NCBI RefSeq assembly: GCF_004135605.1
Contig: NZ_SDPT01000002.1
Coordinates: 620,001 to 684,000 of the forward strand
DNA length: 64,000 bases
Reading direction: 5' to 3'
Source: Sphingomonas desiccabilis
Lineage (GTDB): Bacteria > Pseudomonadota > Alphaproteobacteria > Sphingomonadales > Sphingomonadaceae
Of the stretch, positions 26,816 to 35,767 are shown piece by piece. The notes under the pieces were generated by a model, which worked only from the letters and a program-made list of their open reading frames with translations, was not told the origin of the DNA and did no database searches. Positions within the stretch are counted from its first letter, which is position 1. Every line of letters begins with the position of its first letter. A program made the position numbers and the translations under genes.

Positions 26816-27892
26816 TTGAGCACCAATGTATCGGCATCGCGCGGCTTGGCCGAGTGGCTGCATGGCCACCGGCTGAGCTTCGCCTGCACCTCCTACCAGA
26901 CGGGGCTGCTCGCGCTGGTCGGCACCAATCGGGAAGGCGCAGTGGCATTGAGCCGCTGCGCCTTCGACCGTGCGATGGGCCTCGCCTGGCGTGCGGGGCG
27001 GCTTTACCTTGCTACGAAACAGGAGATCTGGCGGCTGGAGAACATCCTGGCGGCCGGAGCCGAGACGGCCGACGGCGAAGACCTGCTGCTCGTGCCGCGC
27101 AACGCGCAGGTGACCGGGGATGTCGATGCGCATGAGCTGGGCGTCTCACCACGCGGCGAGATCGTCTTCGTCAACACCGCCTATTCCTGTCTGGCGAGCA
27201 CCAGCGTCCGGCACAGCTTTCGTCCGGTGTGGACGCCCCCGTTCATCAGCCGCCTGGCGCCGGAGGACCGCTGCCACCTGAACGGCGTCGCCTTCGATGC
27301 CGTGGGGCAGCCAGCCTATGTGACCGCGGCGGGAAGGACCGATGTCGTCGGCGGGTGGCGCGAGGACCGGCGCGGCGGTGGCGTGGTCGTCGAGGTGGCG
27401 GGCGGTAAGGTCGTCGCCGAGGGGCTGTCGATGCCGCACTCACCGCGGCTGGTGGGGCGCGACCTGTTCTTCCTGGAAAGCGGGCGCGGGCAGATCGTCC
27501 GGCTGAACCTGGATACGGGCGAGCGGCAGGATCTGGGCTTCTGCCCGGGCTTCCTGCGCGGCATGTCGATCCACGACGGTCATGCGCTGGTCACCGTGTC
27601 CAAACCGCGCGAGGAGACATTCGCCGGCTTGCCGATCGACGAGCAACTTGGCAGACGCGGAGGTACCCCGTGGTGCGGGGTGCTGATCGTCGAACTCGCG
27701 AGCGGAAACATCGTCCAATGGCTGCGCTTCCAGGGCGAGCAAACCGAGATGTTCGACGTCGTTGCCCTGCCGGGCGTGCGGCAGCCGAAGGCGGTCGCCC
27801 CCGGCAGCAGCGAAGCCCAGGGGCTGATCACGATCGAGCGCGAGCCGGATCCGGCAACCCTTTCCGTCCCGGTCCGGCCGCGGAGCGGCTGA
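26816..27892 (+). CDS. TIGR03032 family protein (beta-propeller-like, unknown function)
   Basis: 358 residues from a TTG start at 26816, supported by AAGGGAG five bases upstream; 31 bases after the autotransporter stop, so likely the same transcript. Family blocks include FACTSYQTGLLALVG, MGLAWRAGRLYLATKQEIWRL, GDVDAHELGVSPRGEIVFVN, and DRCHLNGVAFD. These repeats of strand pairs suggest a propeller. No signal peptide. TIGR03032 proteins are often encoded beside surface or secreted repeat proteins, which fits this neighbour; biochemical role unknown. Confidence 0.82.
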   Translation: MSTNVSASRGLAEWLHGHRLSFACTSYQTGLLALVGTNREGAVALSRCAFDRAMGLAWRAGRLYLATKQEIWRLENILAAGAETADGEDLLLVPRNAQVTGDVDAHELGVSPRGEIVFVNTAYSCLASTSVRHSFRPVWTPPFISRLAPEDRCHLNGVAFDAVGQPAYVTAAGRTDVVGGWREDRRGGGVVVEVAGGKVVAEGLSMPHSPRLVGRDLFFLESGRGQIVRLNLDTGERQDLGFCPGFLRGMSIHDGHALVTVSKPREETFAGLPIDEQLGRRGGTPWCGVLIVELASGNIVQWLRFQGEQTEMFDVVALPGVRQPKAVAPGSSEAQGLITIEREPDPATLSVPVRPRSG

Positions 27893-27893
27893 C

Positions 27894-28445
27894 GTGGCGC
27901 GCGGGCGGGCGATGAGCGAAGCGCGTCCGCCCGACGGGGACGTGGTGCCGCCGCCCTCCGGCCTGGAAGCCGTGTACCTCGCCCATCGGCAGGTGCTGCT
28001 GCGTTTCCTGCGCGCGCGTGGCGCCGGGGACCGGGCCGAGGACCTGGTGCAGGAACTGTGGCTGCGCCTCGTCTCCACACCCACGGGTCCGGTCGTCGAC
28101 CCGCTCAACTACCTGTTCCGCGCCGCCAACAACCTGATGCTCAACCGCTTCCGCTCTGAAAAGCGGGACGAGGCGCGGGACGAGGCATGGACCGACGTCC
28201 ACCGCTCCATGCCGGACAGCCCGGCCGAAGCGGCACTGGTGGCCCGGCAGGAAATCGCAAAGGCGCGGCAGCGCCTGACCGAAACCGGCAGCCGGGTGCA
28301 GGAGGTGTTTTTCCTGTTTCGGGTCGAGGGCATGTCCCAGCGCGCCATCGCCGAGCGCTTCGGCGTGAGCCTCAGTGCCGTGGAAAAGGACATTCAGCGG
28401 GCCTATCGCGCGATCGCGGCCCTGAAGGAAGAAGCCGATGCCTGA
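27894..28445 (+). CDS. ECF sigma factor, FecI-like
   Basis: 183 residues. Region 2 (AVYLAHRQVLLRFLRARGAG...EDLVQELWLRL, then LFRAANNLMLNRFRSEKR) and region 4 (RVQEVFFLFRVEGMSQRAIAERFGVSLSAVEKDIQRAYRA, about 135-175) are both clear; region 3 is absent, as in ECF factors. GTG 27894 directly after the TIGR03032 stop has GGAG upstream; ATG 27912 is the alternative. The last 8 bases overlap the fecR-like gene. It should direct transcription of the downstream receptor gene when released by its anti-sigma partner. Confidence 0.9.
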   Translation: MARGRAMSEARPPDGDVVPPPSGLEAVYLAHRQVLLRFLRARGAGDRAEDLVQELWLRLVSTPTGPVVDPLNYLFRAANNLMLNRFRSEKRDEARDEAWTDVHRSMPDSPAEAALVARQEIAKARQRLTETGSRVQEVFFLFRVEGMSQRAIAERFGVSLSAVEKDIQRAYRAIAALKEEADA

Positions 28446-29382
28446 GCCAGGACAGGCCGCGCCCGATCCCGCGGCAGAAGCGATCGCCTGGCTGGTTCGG
28501 CAACGCGATCCGCGCTTCGACGAGTGGGAGGCATTCACGCGGTGGCTGGAAGCCGACCCGATCCATGCGGAGCGCTATGGCGACCTTGCGGCGCTCGATG
28601 CCGGGGTGGCGGAAGATCTTGCCGCAGCCCCGCCGGCCTTTGAGACGCCGGGTGCGGCGCAGGTGGAGCGGCGCGGCGTCGGTATCCTGCCCCGTGCAGT
28701 GGCGGCGGTCGCCGCGCTGGTGCTGGTGGCGGTCGGCATCTTCCTGCTGCGGCCCGGGACGGCCTATGAACTGGCGACGCCGCCCGGGCAGACGAAGCGC
28801 GTGCAGCTTGCCGACGGAACGCGCGTCATCCTGCGCGGCGACACCCGCCTGCGCCTGGACCGCGCGGCGCCGCGCGAGATCGCACTACAAGCCGGCGAAG
28901 CCTGGTTCGAAGTGGCGCATGTTCCGGCAACGCCGTTCCGCGTGCGGTTCGACGGCGGGGTGGCCGAGGACTTGGGAACGCGGTTCACCGTGCGGCATCT
29001 GGGCGAAGGAAGCGAGGTCGCGGTCGCGGAAGGGGCGGTGGCGGTTCGGGCCGGTCCCGAGCGGATCGACCTCACGCCCGGACGGCGGCTGCGCATCGAG
29101 AATGGACGGCGGCGCGTGGAGCCGATCGACGTCCGCGCGGTGGGTGCCTGGGCGACGACGAGCCTCAGCTACCAGGATGCCGCGCTGAGCGTCGTGGCGG
29201 CGGACCTGTCGCGCACGCTCGGCGTACCGGTGGCGGTCGCGCCGTCGCTGCGCGGCCAGCGCGTCACCGCGACGATCCAGATCGAGGCCGACGCCGATCG
29301 CAGCATGGCCCGCCTTGGTCCGCTGCTCGGCATCCGGGTCGTGCGGCAGGGTGCCGGATGGGTGTTCGCCGCTCCGCGATGA
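28438..29382 (+). CDS. FecR-family anti-sigma / signal transducer
   Basis: 314 residues. An N-terminal cytosolic DUF4880 region (AIAWLVRQRDPRFDEWEAF...ADPIHAERYGDLAALD) precedes one membrane span (AVAAVAALVLVAVGIFLL, about 82-99). The periplasmic FecR domain follows (LATPPGQTKRVQLADGTRV, then FTVRHLGEGSEVAVAEGAV), and the C-terminus carries an STN-like part (LGVPVAVAPSLRGQRVTA). This layout passes a signal from a TonB receptor to the sigma factor. Overlaps the sigma gene by 8 bases and the receptor gene by 4 (ATGA), indicating coupled translation. Confidence 0.9.
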   Translation: MPEPGQAAPDPAAEAIAWLVRQRDPRFDEWEAFTRWLEADPIHAERYGDLAALDAGVAEDLAAAPPAFETPGAAQVERRGVGILPRAVAAVAALVLVAVGIFLLRPGTAYELATPPGQTKRVQLADGTRVILRGDTRLRLDRAAPREIALQAGEAWFEVAHVPATPFRVRFDGGVAEDLGTRFTVRHLGEGSEVAVAEGAVAVRAGPERIDLTPGRRLRIENGRRRVEPIDVRAVGAWATTSLSYQDAALSVVAADLSRTLGVPVAVAPSLRGQRVTATIQIEADADRSMARLGPLLGIRVVRQGAGWVFAAPR

Positions 29383-31724
29383 AGGGCCTGGCCGTGGTCC
29401 CTGCCGGTGCAGCGCTCGCCGCAGCGCTGTCCGGGGCTGCACAGGCGCAAGTGCCGATCGACGTCGCGCCGGGGCAACTTCGGTCGACGGTCGCGCAGAT
29501 CGCCGCCCGGATGCGGGTGAGCATCGCCCTTGAGGACGCGACGATCGGCAGTTTGTCCGCACCGCGGGTCGCGGGCACCCTGACGGCCGAGGCCGCGCTG
29601 CGGCAGGCGGTCCGCGGGCTTCCTGTGCGCGTGGTGGTGATCGACGGGGCAACCTTCCGGGTGATCCGGGCGGCCGCCGCCAAGCGACCGCAATCCCGGA
29701 CGCGGCGGCCGCAGGCGCCCACTCCCGCGGCCGAGCGGGCAGCGGACCCGCAGGAGGTCGTCGTCACCGCGACCAAGCGCGATCCGCGCCGCTCGCGCCA
29801 TGCAGGAACCGTGCTGCTGATCGGCAGCGACGATCTGGCCTCTTCCGGCGCGGCGGGGACGGAGGCGATCGCGCGCGCCGTCACGTCCCTCAACTCCACG
29901 CACCTCGGGGCGGGGCGGGACAAGTTGTTCCTGCGTGGGGTCGGGGACTCCAGCTACAGCGGACAGACCCAGGCCACGGTCGGGCAATATCTGGGGGAGG
30001 CGCGGCTCAACTACACCGGGCCCGACCCGGCATTGCGCCTCTATGACGTCGAGCGGGTGGAGTTGCTGCTCGGCCCCCAGGGGGCGCTCTATGGCGCAGG
30101 CTCCATGGGCGGCATCATGCGGATCGAGCCCAACCGCCCCGATCCCGCTGCCGCTTCGGCGAGCATCCAGCTGTCCGGATCGATGACCCGGGACGGCGCG
30201 CCGGGGGCCGAAGCGGCGGCGGTGCTCAACCTGCCCGTCGGGCGCGCGCAGGGTGCGCTGCGTGCGGTCGGCTACCGGCTGCGCGAGGGCGGCTATATCG
30301 ACGACGTGGCGCGAGGGGTGCGCGACAGCGACCGGCTCGACGTGGAAGGCGGGCGCCTGGCTTATGCGCTGAGCCCCGCCCCGGCCTGGCGCGCGGAGGT
30401 GGCCGGGCTGTTCCAGAACATCGATGCGCGCGATGCCGATTATGCCGACCGGCGGGTCGGCGCACTCGCCCGCAGCTCGGCCGTCGCGCAGCCCTATCGC
30501 AACCGCTATCGCCTGGGTTCCGTCACGGTGAGCCACGACGGGGACGCGCTGCGGATGGTGGCGAACCTCTCCCACGCACGCGCCGCGCTTCGCGATCGCT
30601 TCGACGGCGGCGAGATCGGGTCCGTGCCGCGCTTCCTCGACCGGCGCAACGTCGCCGACGTGACCACGGGAGAAATCCGCCTCGGCAGCCCCGTGCGGAA
30701 GCGGAACAGCTGGATGGTGGGGGCAGCCTTTGTCGACAGCAGCGCCACATCGCGCACGCAGCTGAGCCAAGGCGAAGAGGCGTTCGCTTCGATCGACGCC
30801 CGCTCGCGGATCGAGGAGAAGACCCTGTTCGGCGAAGGCTCGCAATCGATCGGCCCGGTGGCAATGACGCTGGGCCTGCGGCTCGTGCGGTGGGACAGCG
30901 ATGCGCAGGCCTCGATGGCTGCCGCCGGCGCGCGGCCACGCACCGCGGACGGCTGGGCGTTCCTGCCCACGGCCGGCGTCCTGATCGACTGGGCGCCGGA
31001 TGCGCAGATGTTCGTGCGCCATGCGCGGAGCTACCGCCCACCGACCGTGGTCGCCAGCGTGACCGGCGCCAACCGTCTCGCCGGGGATGGCTATGGCGCC
31101 TGGGAGGTGGGCGTGCGGCTTTCGCCCAGCAGGGACCGCCCCTTCGACGGCGCGCTTACGCTGTCGCGCGGCCGGTGGCGCGACGTCCAGGCGGAGGCGG
31201 TCGACGATGTCGGCAACCTGACGGCGGCGAACATCGGCAACGCGCGCATCCTGACGGTCGAGGGCTCGTTCGGCTGGCAGATGTCGCCGCGCCTGAAGGC
31301 GAGCGGGGGCGTCACGTTCAACGACACGGTCGTGAAGCGGGGCGCTCCAAGCATCATCTTTGTCACCCGCAGCCGTCTTCCGAACATCCCGGACGTGGGC
31401 GCCCGCCTCGCGCTTGCCTATGCGAGCCCGGCCGACCGCCGTTATCCGTTCAGCCTGGCGACGACGGCGAACTACGTCGGGCACTCACGCGCCGGGATCG
31501 GGGCGATCTTCGATCGCGTCCAGGGCGGGTACGTCGATTGGGCGGCGGAGGGAACCGTCACGCTCCGGAACGCAGCGCTGTTCCTGCGGGCGACCAACCT
31601 GCTCGACACCCACGGCAGTCGTTTCGGGCTCGGCACCATCGCCCAGGTCGCGCTGGAGACCCAACATGTCCCGCAGCGACCTCGGACCGTGACGCTAGGC
31701 GTCCGGTGGAGCGGCAGCCGCTGA
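29379..31724 (+). CDS. TonB-dependent transducer/receptor with N-terminal STN domain
   Basis: 781 residues. ATG 29379 overlaps the fecR-like stop as ATGA. Signal peptide (VVPAGAALAAALSGAAQAQ), then an STN domain (about 25-95: IDVAPGQLRSTVAQIAARM), the region through which such receptors contact FecR, a plug opening with EVVVTATKR, and a 22-strand type barrel. Plug motifs: LFLRGVGDSSYS, VERVELLLGPQGALYGAGSMGG. The C-terminus is VTLGVRWSGSR rather than ending in Phe. STN plus FecI/FecR implies that ligand binding induces its own gene. Substrate unknown. The last 30 bases overlap the 3' end of the convergent histidine kinase gene. Confidence 0.92.
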   Translation: MKGLAVVPAGAALAAALSGAAQAQVPIDVAPGQLRSTVAQIAARMRVSIALEDATIGSLSAPRVAGTLTAEAALRQAVRGLPVRVVVIDGATFRVIRAAAAKRPQSRTRRPQAPTPAAERAADPQEVVVTATKRDPRRSRHAGTVLLIGSDDLASSGAAGTEAIARAVTSLNSTHLGAGRDKLFLRGVGDSSYSGQTQATVGQYLGEARLNYTGPDPALRLYDVERVELLLGPQGALYGAGSMGGIMRIEPNRPDPAAASASIQLSGSMTRDGAPGAEAAAVLNLPVGRAQGALRAVGYRLREGGYIDDVARGVRDSDRLDVEGGRLAYALSPAPAWRAEVAGLFQNIDARDADYADRRVGALARSSAVAQPYRNRYRLGSVTVSHDGDALRMVANLSHARAALRDRFDGGEIGSVPRFLDRRNVADVTTGEIRLGSPVRKRNSWMVGAAFVDSSATSRTQLSQGEEAFASIDARSRIEEKTLFGEGSQSIGPVAMTLGLRLVRWDSDAQASMAAAGARPRTADGWAFLPTAGVLIDWAPDAQMFVRHARSYRPPTVVASVTGANRLAGDGYGAWEVGVRLSPSRDRPFDGALTLSRGRWRDVQAEAVDDVGNLTAANIGNARILTVEGSFGWQMSPRLKASGGVTFNDTVVKRGAPSIIFVTRSRLPNIPDVGARLALAYASPADRRYPFSLATTANYVGHSRAGIGAIFDRVQGGYVDWAAEGTVTLRNAALFLRATNLLDTHGSRFGLGTIAQVALETQHVPQRPRTVTLGVRWSGSR

Positions 31725-33308
31725 CGCCCTCGCCGCGATCGGCAGGCGAAGCCGGAAGGCGGCGCCGGACGGGGTGGCGAGCAGTTCCAGCGCGCCTCCG
31801 GCCGAGGCCAGCAGCGATCGCGCGATCGGCAGGCCGAGGCCCGTTCCCCCGCGCGCACGCCGCGAGGTGAAGAAGGGCTCGAAGATCCGGCCGCGATCGG
31901 CGGGAGGGATGCCGGCACCATCGTCGGTGACGGTGACGCGCAGGTCCTGGTCCTGCCGGATGTCGATCGTGATCTCCCTCGCCCCGGCCTGGCGGCTGTT
32001 GTCGAGGAGGGTGGTGAGCACGGCCTCAAGCGTCGCCTGCGGCATGGCGGCGGCCGGCACGGGCGCTCCGGTCGTAACGGCGATGGCGCACTCCGCGCTG
32101 CCGAGCGCGCCGGCCAGCCGGCGCGCCGTGGCGACGACGTCGGCGATGCCGTCCGACGGCGCCGTCATCATGTCGGCACGGGCGAGCTCCAGCAGTCGCG
32201 AGACCAGCAGCGTCAGCCGCGTCGCGTCCGCGTCCACGTTCGCCAGAAACCGACGCCGATCCTCGGGCCCCATGTCGTCGGCATGGTCCTGCAGCAGCTC
32301 GATCGCACCGCGGATGGCGGCAAGCGGCGTCTTGAATTCGTGGCTGACGGCATGGGCGAAGTCGCGCAGGTAGCGCGAACGCTTGTCGATCGCCTCGGCC
32401 ATGACGCCGAAGTCGCGGTACAGGTCCTGGATCTCGAGCGCCGCGGTGGGGGGCACCGCAGGCACGCTGCCCTGGCCGGCGGCGACGCCCCGCGCGGCCT
32501 GGCGCAACCGGTCGATCGGCCGCGCGATGCCGCGCGACAGCAGGCCCGACAGAAGGACCAGCGCCCCCAGGATCGCAAGCACCCCGAACGCGATCTTGCC
32601 GCGATCCTCATAGAGGCCGACGAACAATGCGCGTGCCGATCGCGACAGCAGCAGCACGCCGACCACCCGCCCGTCGACGCGGATCGGGCGGGCATGGTGC
32701 ACGCGGATCGCGGCAGCGCGCGAAAGCCATTCGAAGCGATAGACCGCCCGATAGGCTCCGTTGCGGCGGAGGGTGGTGGCGGGCCTGCCGCCGAGGGCGG
32801 AGGCGATCTCGGGCAGGGACGCGTAGCTGCCGCCTGCCTTGCTGCCGGTGACGAGGCGGCCTTGCCGGTCAAGCAGCAGGATCGACGCCAGGGTCGCCTC
32901 ACGCGTCTGGGCGAGAACGGGTTCGAAGCGCGCCGCCGCCGCACGCGCATCGGCTGCCGGAGGGCCGGCGGGGACGGGGGCCGGGCGCTCGGGAAGGATC
33001 GGCGTGCTGCTGAGATCGACCTCCGTGCTGCCGCCAGCCTCGTACGTCCGCCGCGCCGCCACGGGCCCGCGTGCGGAGGGACGGGGAGACGCCCCCGGCC
33101 ATAATGCGGTGGCGCCGGCTGCGAGCGCAGCGCCCTGGGCGGCCAGTTCGGCCTCCGTCTGGCGCACCAGCGTGTTCTCGTAGACGCGCAGGAACACCGC
33201 ACCGACCCCGGGGAGCGCTGCCACCAGGAAGAAGCTGGCAAACAGATAGGTGCGCAGCGACAGCCGCGGCCAGTGCCGCTTCGCCCAGGCCTTCGCCGCG
33301 CCGATCAC
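31695..33308 (-). CDS. Sensor histidine kinase
   Basis: 537 residues from a GTG start at 33308 that overlaps the response-regulator stop (GTGA). Order: first membrane span (RTYLFASFFLVAALPGVGAVF), periplasmic region of about 200 residues including TLASILLLDRQGRLVTGSK, second span (IAFGVLAILGALVLLSGLL), HAMP, HisKA with HAVSHEFKTPLAAIRG (phospho-acceptor His323) and HATPase_c (LLDNSRQ, VTDDGAGIPPADRGRIFEPF, RGGTGLGLPIARSLL). The N box reads DNSRQAGA. The ligand is unknown. Third gene of a coupled operon with a DUF4173 membrane protein and the regulator. Confidence 0.92.
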   Translation of the reverse strand: MIGAAKAWAKRHWPRLSLRTYLFASFFLVAALPGVGAVFLRVYENTLVRQTEAELAAQGAALAAGATALWPGASPRPSARGPVAARRTYEAGGSTEVDLSSTPILPERPAPVPAGPPAADARAAAARFEPVLAQTREATLASILLLDRQGRLVTGSKAGGSYASLPEIASALGGRPATTLRRNGAYRAVYRFEWLSRAAAIRVHHARPIRVDGRVVGVLLLSRSARALFVGLYEDRGKIAFGVLAILGALVLLSGLLSRGIARPIDRLRQAARGVAAGQGSVPAVPPTAALEIQDLYRDFGVMAEAIDKRSRYLRDFAHAVSHEFKTPLAAIRGAIELLQDHADDMGPEDRRRFLANVDADATRLTLLVSRLLELARADMMTAPSDGIADVVATARRLAGALGSAECAIAVTTGAPVPAAAMPQATLEAVLTTLLDNSRQAGAREITIDIRQDQDLRVTVTDDGAGIPPADRGRIFEPFFTSRRARGGTGLGLPIARSLLASAGGALELLATPSGAAFRLRLPIAARASAAAAPPDA

Positions 33309-34027
33309 GCTCCGGCGCCGGTGCAGGTTCCGAGCCGGTAGCCGATGCCGGGCCGCGTCTCGATCACGTCGGCCCCGCCGGCTTGCGCGAACTTGGCGCG
33401 CAGGTTGCGGATGTGGCTGTCCACGGTCCGATCGGTGATGGCGAAGCCCGGGCCATGGAGCCGGTCGATGATCGCGTCGCGGCTGAACACCTTGCCCGGC
33501 ATCACCGCCAGCGTGCGCAGGATCGAGAATTCGGTCACGGTCAGCGGCACCTCCGTCTCGTCCCAGCGCGCCTGCCAGCCCTCCACGTCCAGAGTGAGCC
33601 GGGCGTGGCGGATGGCGGCGCCGACGTGGTCGGCCGCCGGCGGCCGTGCATGGGTGCGGCGCAGGATCGCCATCACCCGCGCCACAACCTCGCGGGGCGA
33701 GAAGGGCTTCACGACATAATCGTCGGCGCCCAGCTCGATGCCGAGCACCCGGTCGATCTCGTCGTCGCGAGAGGAGAGGAACAGGATCGGCAGCTCGCCG
33801 CTTGCCCTCAGCCGGCGGCAGACCTCCAGCCCATCCATGCGCGGCATGTTGATGTCGAGTACGATCAGGTCGGGACGGCGCGCTTCGGCAGCCTCGAGCG
33901 CGGCCTCGCCATCCTCCGCCTCGATCGCGTCGAGCCCTGCCTTGCCGAGGGCGAAGACGAGCAGCTGGCGGATATGCGGATCGTCGTCGGCGACGAGAAT
34001 GGTGCGGGGCATGGGACACAGGATCAT
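33305..34027 (-). CDS. OmpR-family response regulator
   Basis: 240 residues. Receiver domain with the acidic pair DDD near 14-16, phospho-acceptor Asp58 (LIVLDINMPRMDG) and Lys in DDYVVKPFSPRE; C-terminal winged helix typical of OmpR/PhoB (VTEFSILRTLAVMPGKVFSR, then DRTVDSHIRNLRAKF, ending RPGIGYRL). ATG 34027 overlaps the DUF4173 stop (ATGA); ATG 34012, giving MPRTILVADDD, is the other option and fits the usual protein start. Cognate kinase is the next gene. Confidence 0.93.
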   Translation of the reverse strand: MILCPMPRTILVADDDPHIRQLLVFALGKAGLDAIEAEDGEAALEAAEARRPDLIVLDINMPRMDGLEVCRRLRASGELPILFLSSRDDEIDRVLGIELGADDYVVKPFSPREVVARVMAILRRTHARPPAADHVGAAIRHARLTLDVEGWQARWDETEVPLTVTEFSILRTLAVMPGKVFSRDAIIDRLHGPGFAITDRTVDSHIRNLRAKFAQAGGADVIETRPGIGYRLGTCTGAGA

Positions 34028-35574
34028 GGTTGCCGCGCCTCCGTCAACGGCGTGGGAGCCGTCGGCGGCGGCGCGGGCGGCGCGACGGGGACGCCGCCGC
34101 AGTCGCGGCCATCCGGCGCCGGCCGGGGGAGCGGCGGACTGCTTCCCAGCATCGCCCGCGCCGCGGCAAGGCGGCGGGCGTTGCGCCAGGTCCAGCTGTG
34201 CCAGTCCGCCTGCTCGCGCTCCACCCGGCCGAGAGTCTGCGCGCGGAGGTAGGTGACGCGGTCGCGCAGGATCGGCCCACCGGCGCGTCGCTCGAGTTCG
34301 ATGAGCGGCAGCAGCGCGGACGCGCCGAGGCGCTCCAGATAGCAAAGATCGAGGTCGTCGCCCGCTCTGGCGTGCCGCACGTTCCAGGCGGCGGCGATCG
34401 CACCCGGATCCGCCACGCTGGCGGCGGCGAGCACGGTGCAGCCCGCGAGCGCGTTCGCGTTGACGAGCCACCGGCTCGTCCGGCCCGCCAGCATGCGCCA
34501 GACGATCAGCACGAGCCCGACCGCCACCAGCGCCATCCACGCAAGCGCGGCGATGCGCAGCCCGGTGAGCGAGTAGGCGGCGACATAGTCGAGGGTCCGC
34601 AGGATGCTGGAGCAGACCAGCAGCAGGTTCTGCGCCACCCAGAGCAGGACCAGCCGGCGGACGAAGCGGCTGCGTGCGCCGCTGCTGCCGGGACGTGCGG
34701 CGACGAGCACGAATGCGGCGGCAAGCAGTGCCGTCACGATCAGCGGATAGGCGCCGCGATGGGCGTAGTCGGCGAGCGTAACCCCATCCGGCAACGGCGC
34801 ACCGCTCCACAAGAAGGCGAGGTCGAGCGCGTTCTCGATCGCGAAGATCGCGTTGAAGGTGACGAGCGACAGGGCAAGGGTCGCGAGCGGCACGTCGGGG
34901 ACGCGCGGCCTTTCGAACGCAGAGGTCTCGCCGATCCGCAGCAGGGCGTGGCGCGGCCGCAGGCTGGGCCAGACCAGCAGCAGCACGAACGACCAGAAGA
35001 TCAGATGGAAGAGGGCCGAGCTGAAGTCCGGAAGACGGATCGCGGCAAAGGCGTTGCCGATCAGCGGATTCGCGGTGGCGAACAGGGCGAGAAAGGTGGC
35101 GCCGCCCAGGAGCGGCAGCGCAAGGATCGCGAGAACCGCCACTGGCCCGGTCCCCGGCCGCGCGGGTGAGACCTTCCGCAGGCGTGCCATGTCCTGCAGC
35201 ACCGCCACCGGAGTGACAAGGCCGTGGAGGAACAGCCGCCTGGTCCAGCCGATCGCGGACCCGAACCGGTGCTGCGGCAGCAGGACCGCGGAGGCGAGCG
35301 CCGCCCAGAACAGGCACCAGTCGAGCGGGTCGGGATCGTCCACCAGTGCGAGACCGGCCGCGACCGCCACCAACAGCGCGCCGAGCGCGGCGCGGTTGCG
35401 GCGCAGATCGGGACGCGTGAGCGCGACCACCGCGGTCCAGGCCAGCGCGAAGACGCCGAGGGTGGCGCCTGGCTCCTCGCCGTAGAATAGCAGTTGCGCC
35501 ACCGCGATCAGCGCGACGGCGCCTAGGGCTTTGCGGAGGAAGGTGAAACGTGGTCGGTACGTGCTGGCGGTCAT
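34024..35574 (-). CDS. DUF4173-like polytopic membrane protein
   Basis: 516 residues with about 10-12 hydrophobic segments (VALIAVAQLLFYGEE, GPVAVLAILALPLLGGATFL, LFHLIFWSFVLLLVWPSL and others) and a hydrophilic C-terminus with ADWHSWTWRNARRL, a hallmark near the end of DUF4173/DUF4153-type proteins. The last 30 residues are Pro-rich. ATG 35574 has AAGGGAGA upstream; the open frame continues 80 codons further but reads as antisense to the neighbouring gene's leader. First gene of the operon with the two-component pair, which suggests it is the sensor's partner or target; function unknown. Confidence 0.78.
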   Translation of the reverse strand: MTASTYRPRFTFLRKALGAVALIAVAQLLFYGEEPGATLGVFALAWTAVVALTRPDLRRNRAALGALLVAVAAGLALVDDPDPLDWCLFWAALASAVLLPQHRFGSAIGWTRRLFLHGLVTPVAVLQDMARLRKVSPARPGTGPVAVLAILALPLLGGATFLALFATANPLIGNAFAAIRLPDFSSALFHLIFWSFVLLLVWPSLRPRHALLRIGETSAFERPRVPDVPLATLALSLVTFNAIFAIENALDLAFLWSGAPLPDGVTLADYAHRGAYPLIVTALLAAAFVLVAARPGSSGARSRFVRRLVLLWVAQNLLLVCSSILRTLDYVAAYSLTGLRIAALAWMALVAVGLVLIVWRMLAGRTSRWLVNANALAGCTVLAAASVADPGAIAAAWNVRHARAGDDLDLCYLERLGASALLPLIELERRAGGPILRDRVTYLRAQTLGRVEREQADWHSWTWRNARRLAAARAMLGSSPPLPRPAPDGRDCGGVPVAPPAPPPTAPTPLTEARQP

Positions 35575-35767
35575 GCCGATCTCCCTTGATCGGCCAGGGA
35601 CTAGGCAGCGGCCGTCGAGGTCGCGCGGAAGCGGTCGACCGGAAACCATGGCGCTTCGGTGCAGAAGCCGTGCAGAGGACGACCCGAAGTGCGCGACGGG
35701 TGGACATGGCAGCGCTTTGGCGGCACGGCGACGGCGCTTCTTCCCCACCACCGCGGGTCTCCAGCTC

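Noticed and set aside
22717..26889. 1,390-codon open frame antisense to the autotransporter
   Set aside because: Shadow frame: high GC and a biased third position keep it open. It has His/Arg/Ala-rich composition, no ribosome site and no recognisable domain, while the plus strand has a signal peptide and a barrel.
31695..34019. 774-codon frame suggesting a regulator-kinase fusion
   Set aside because: The upstream 237 codons are the regulator read in the wrong frame; the GTG at 33308 with GTGA overlap is the natural start.
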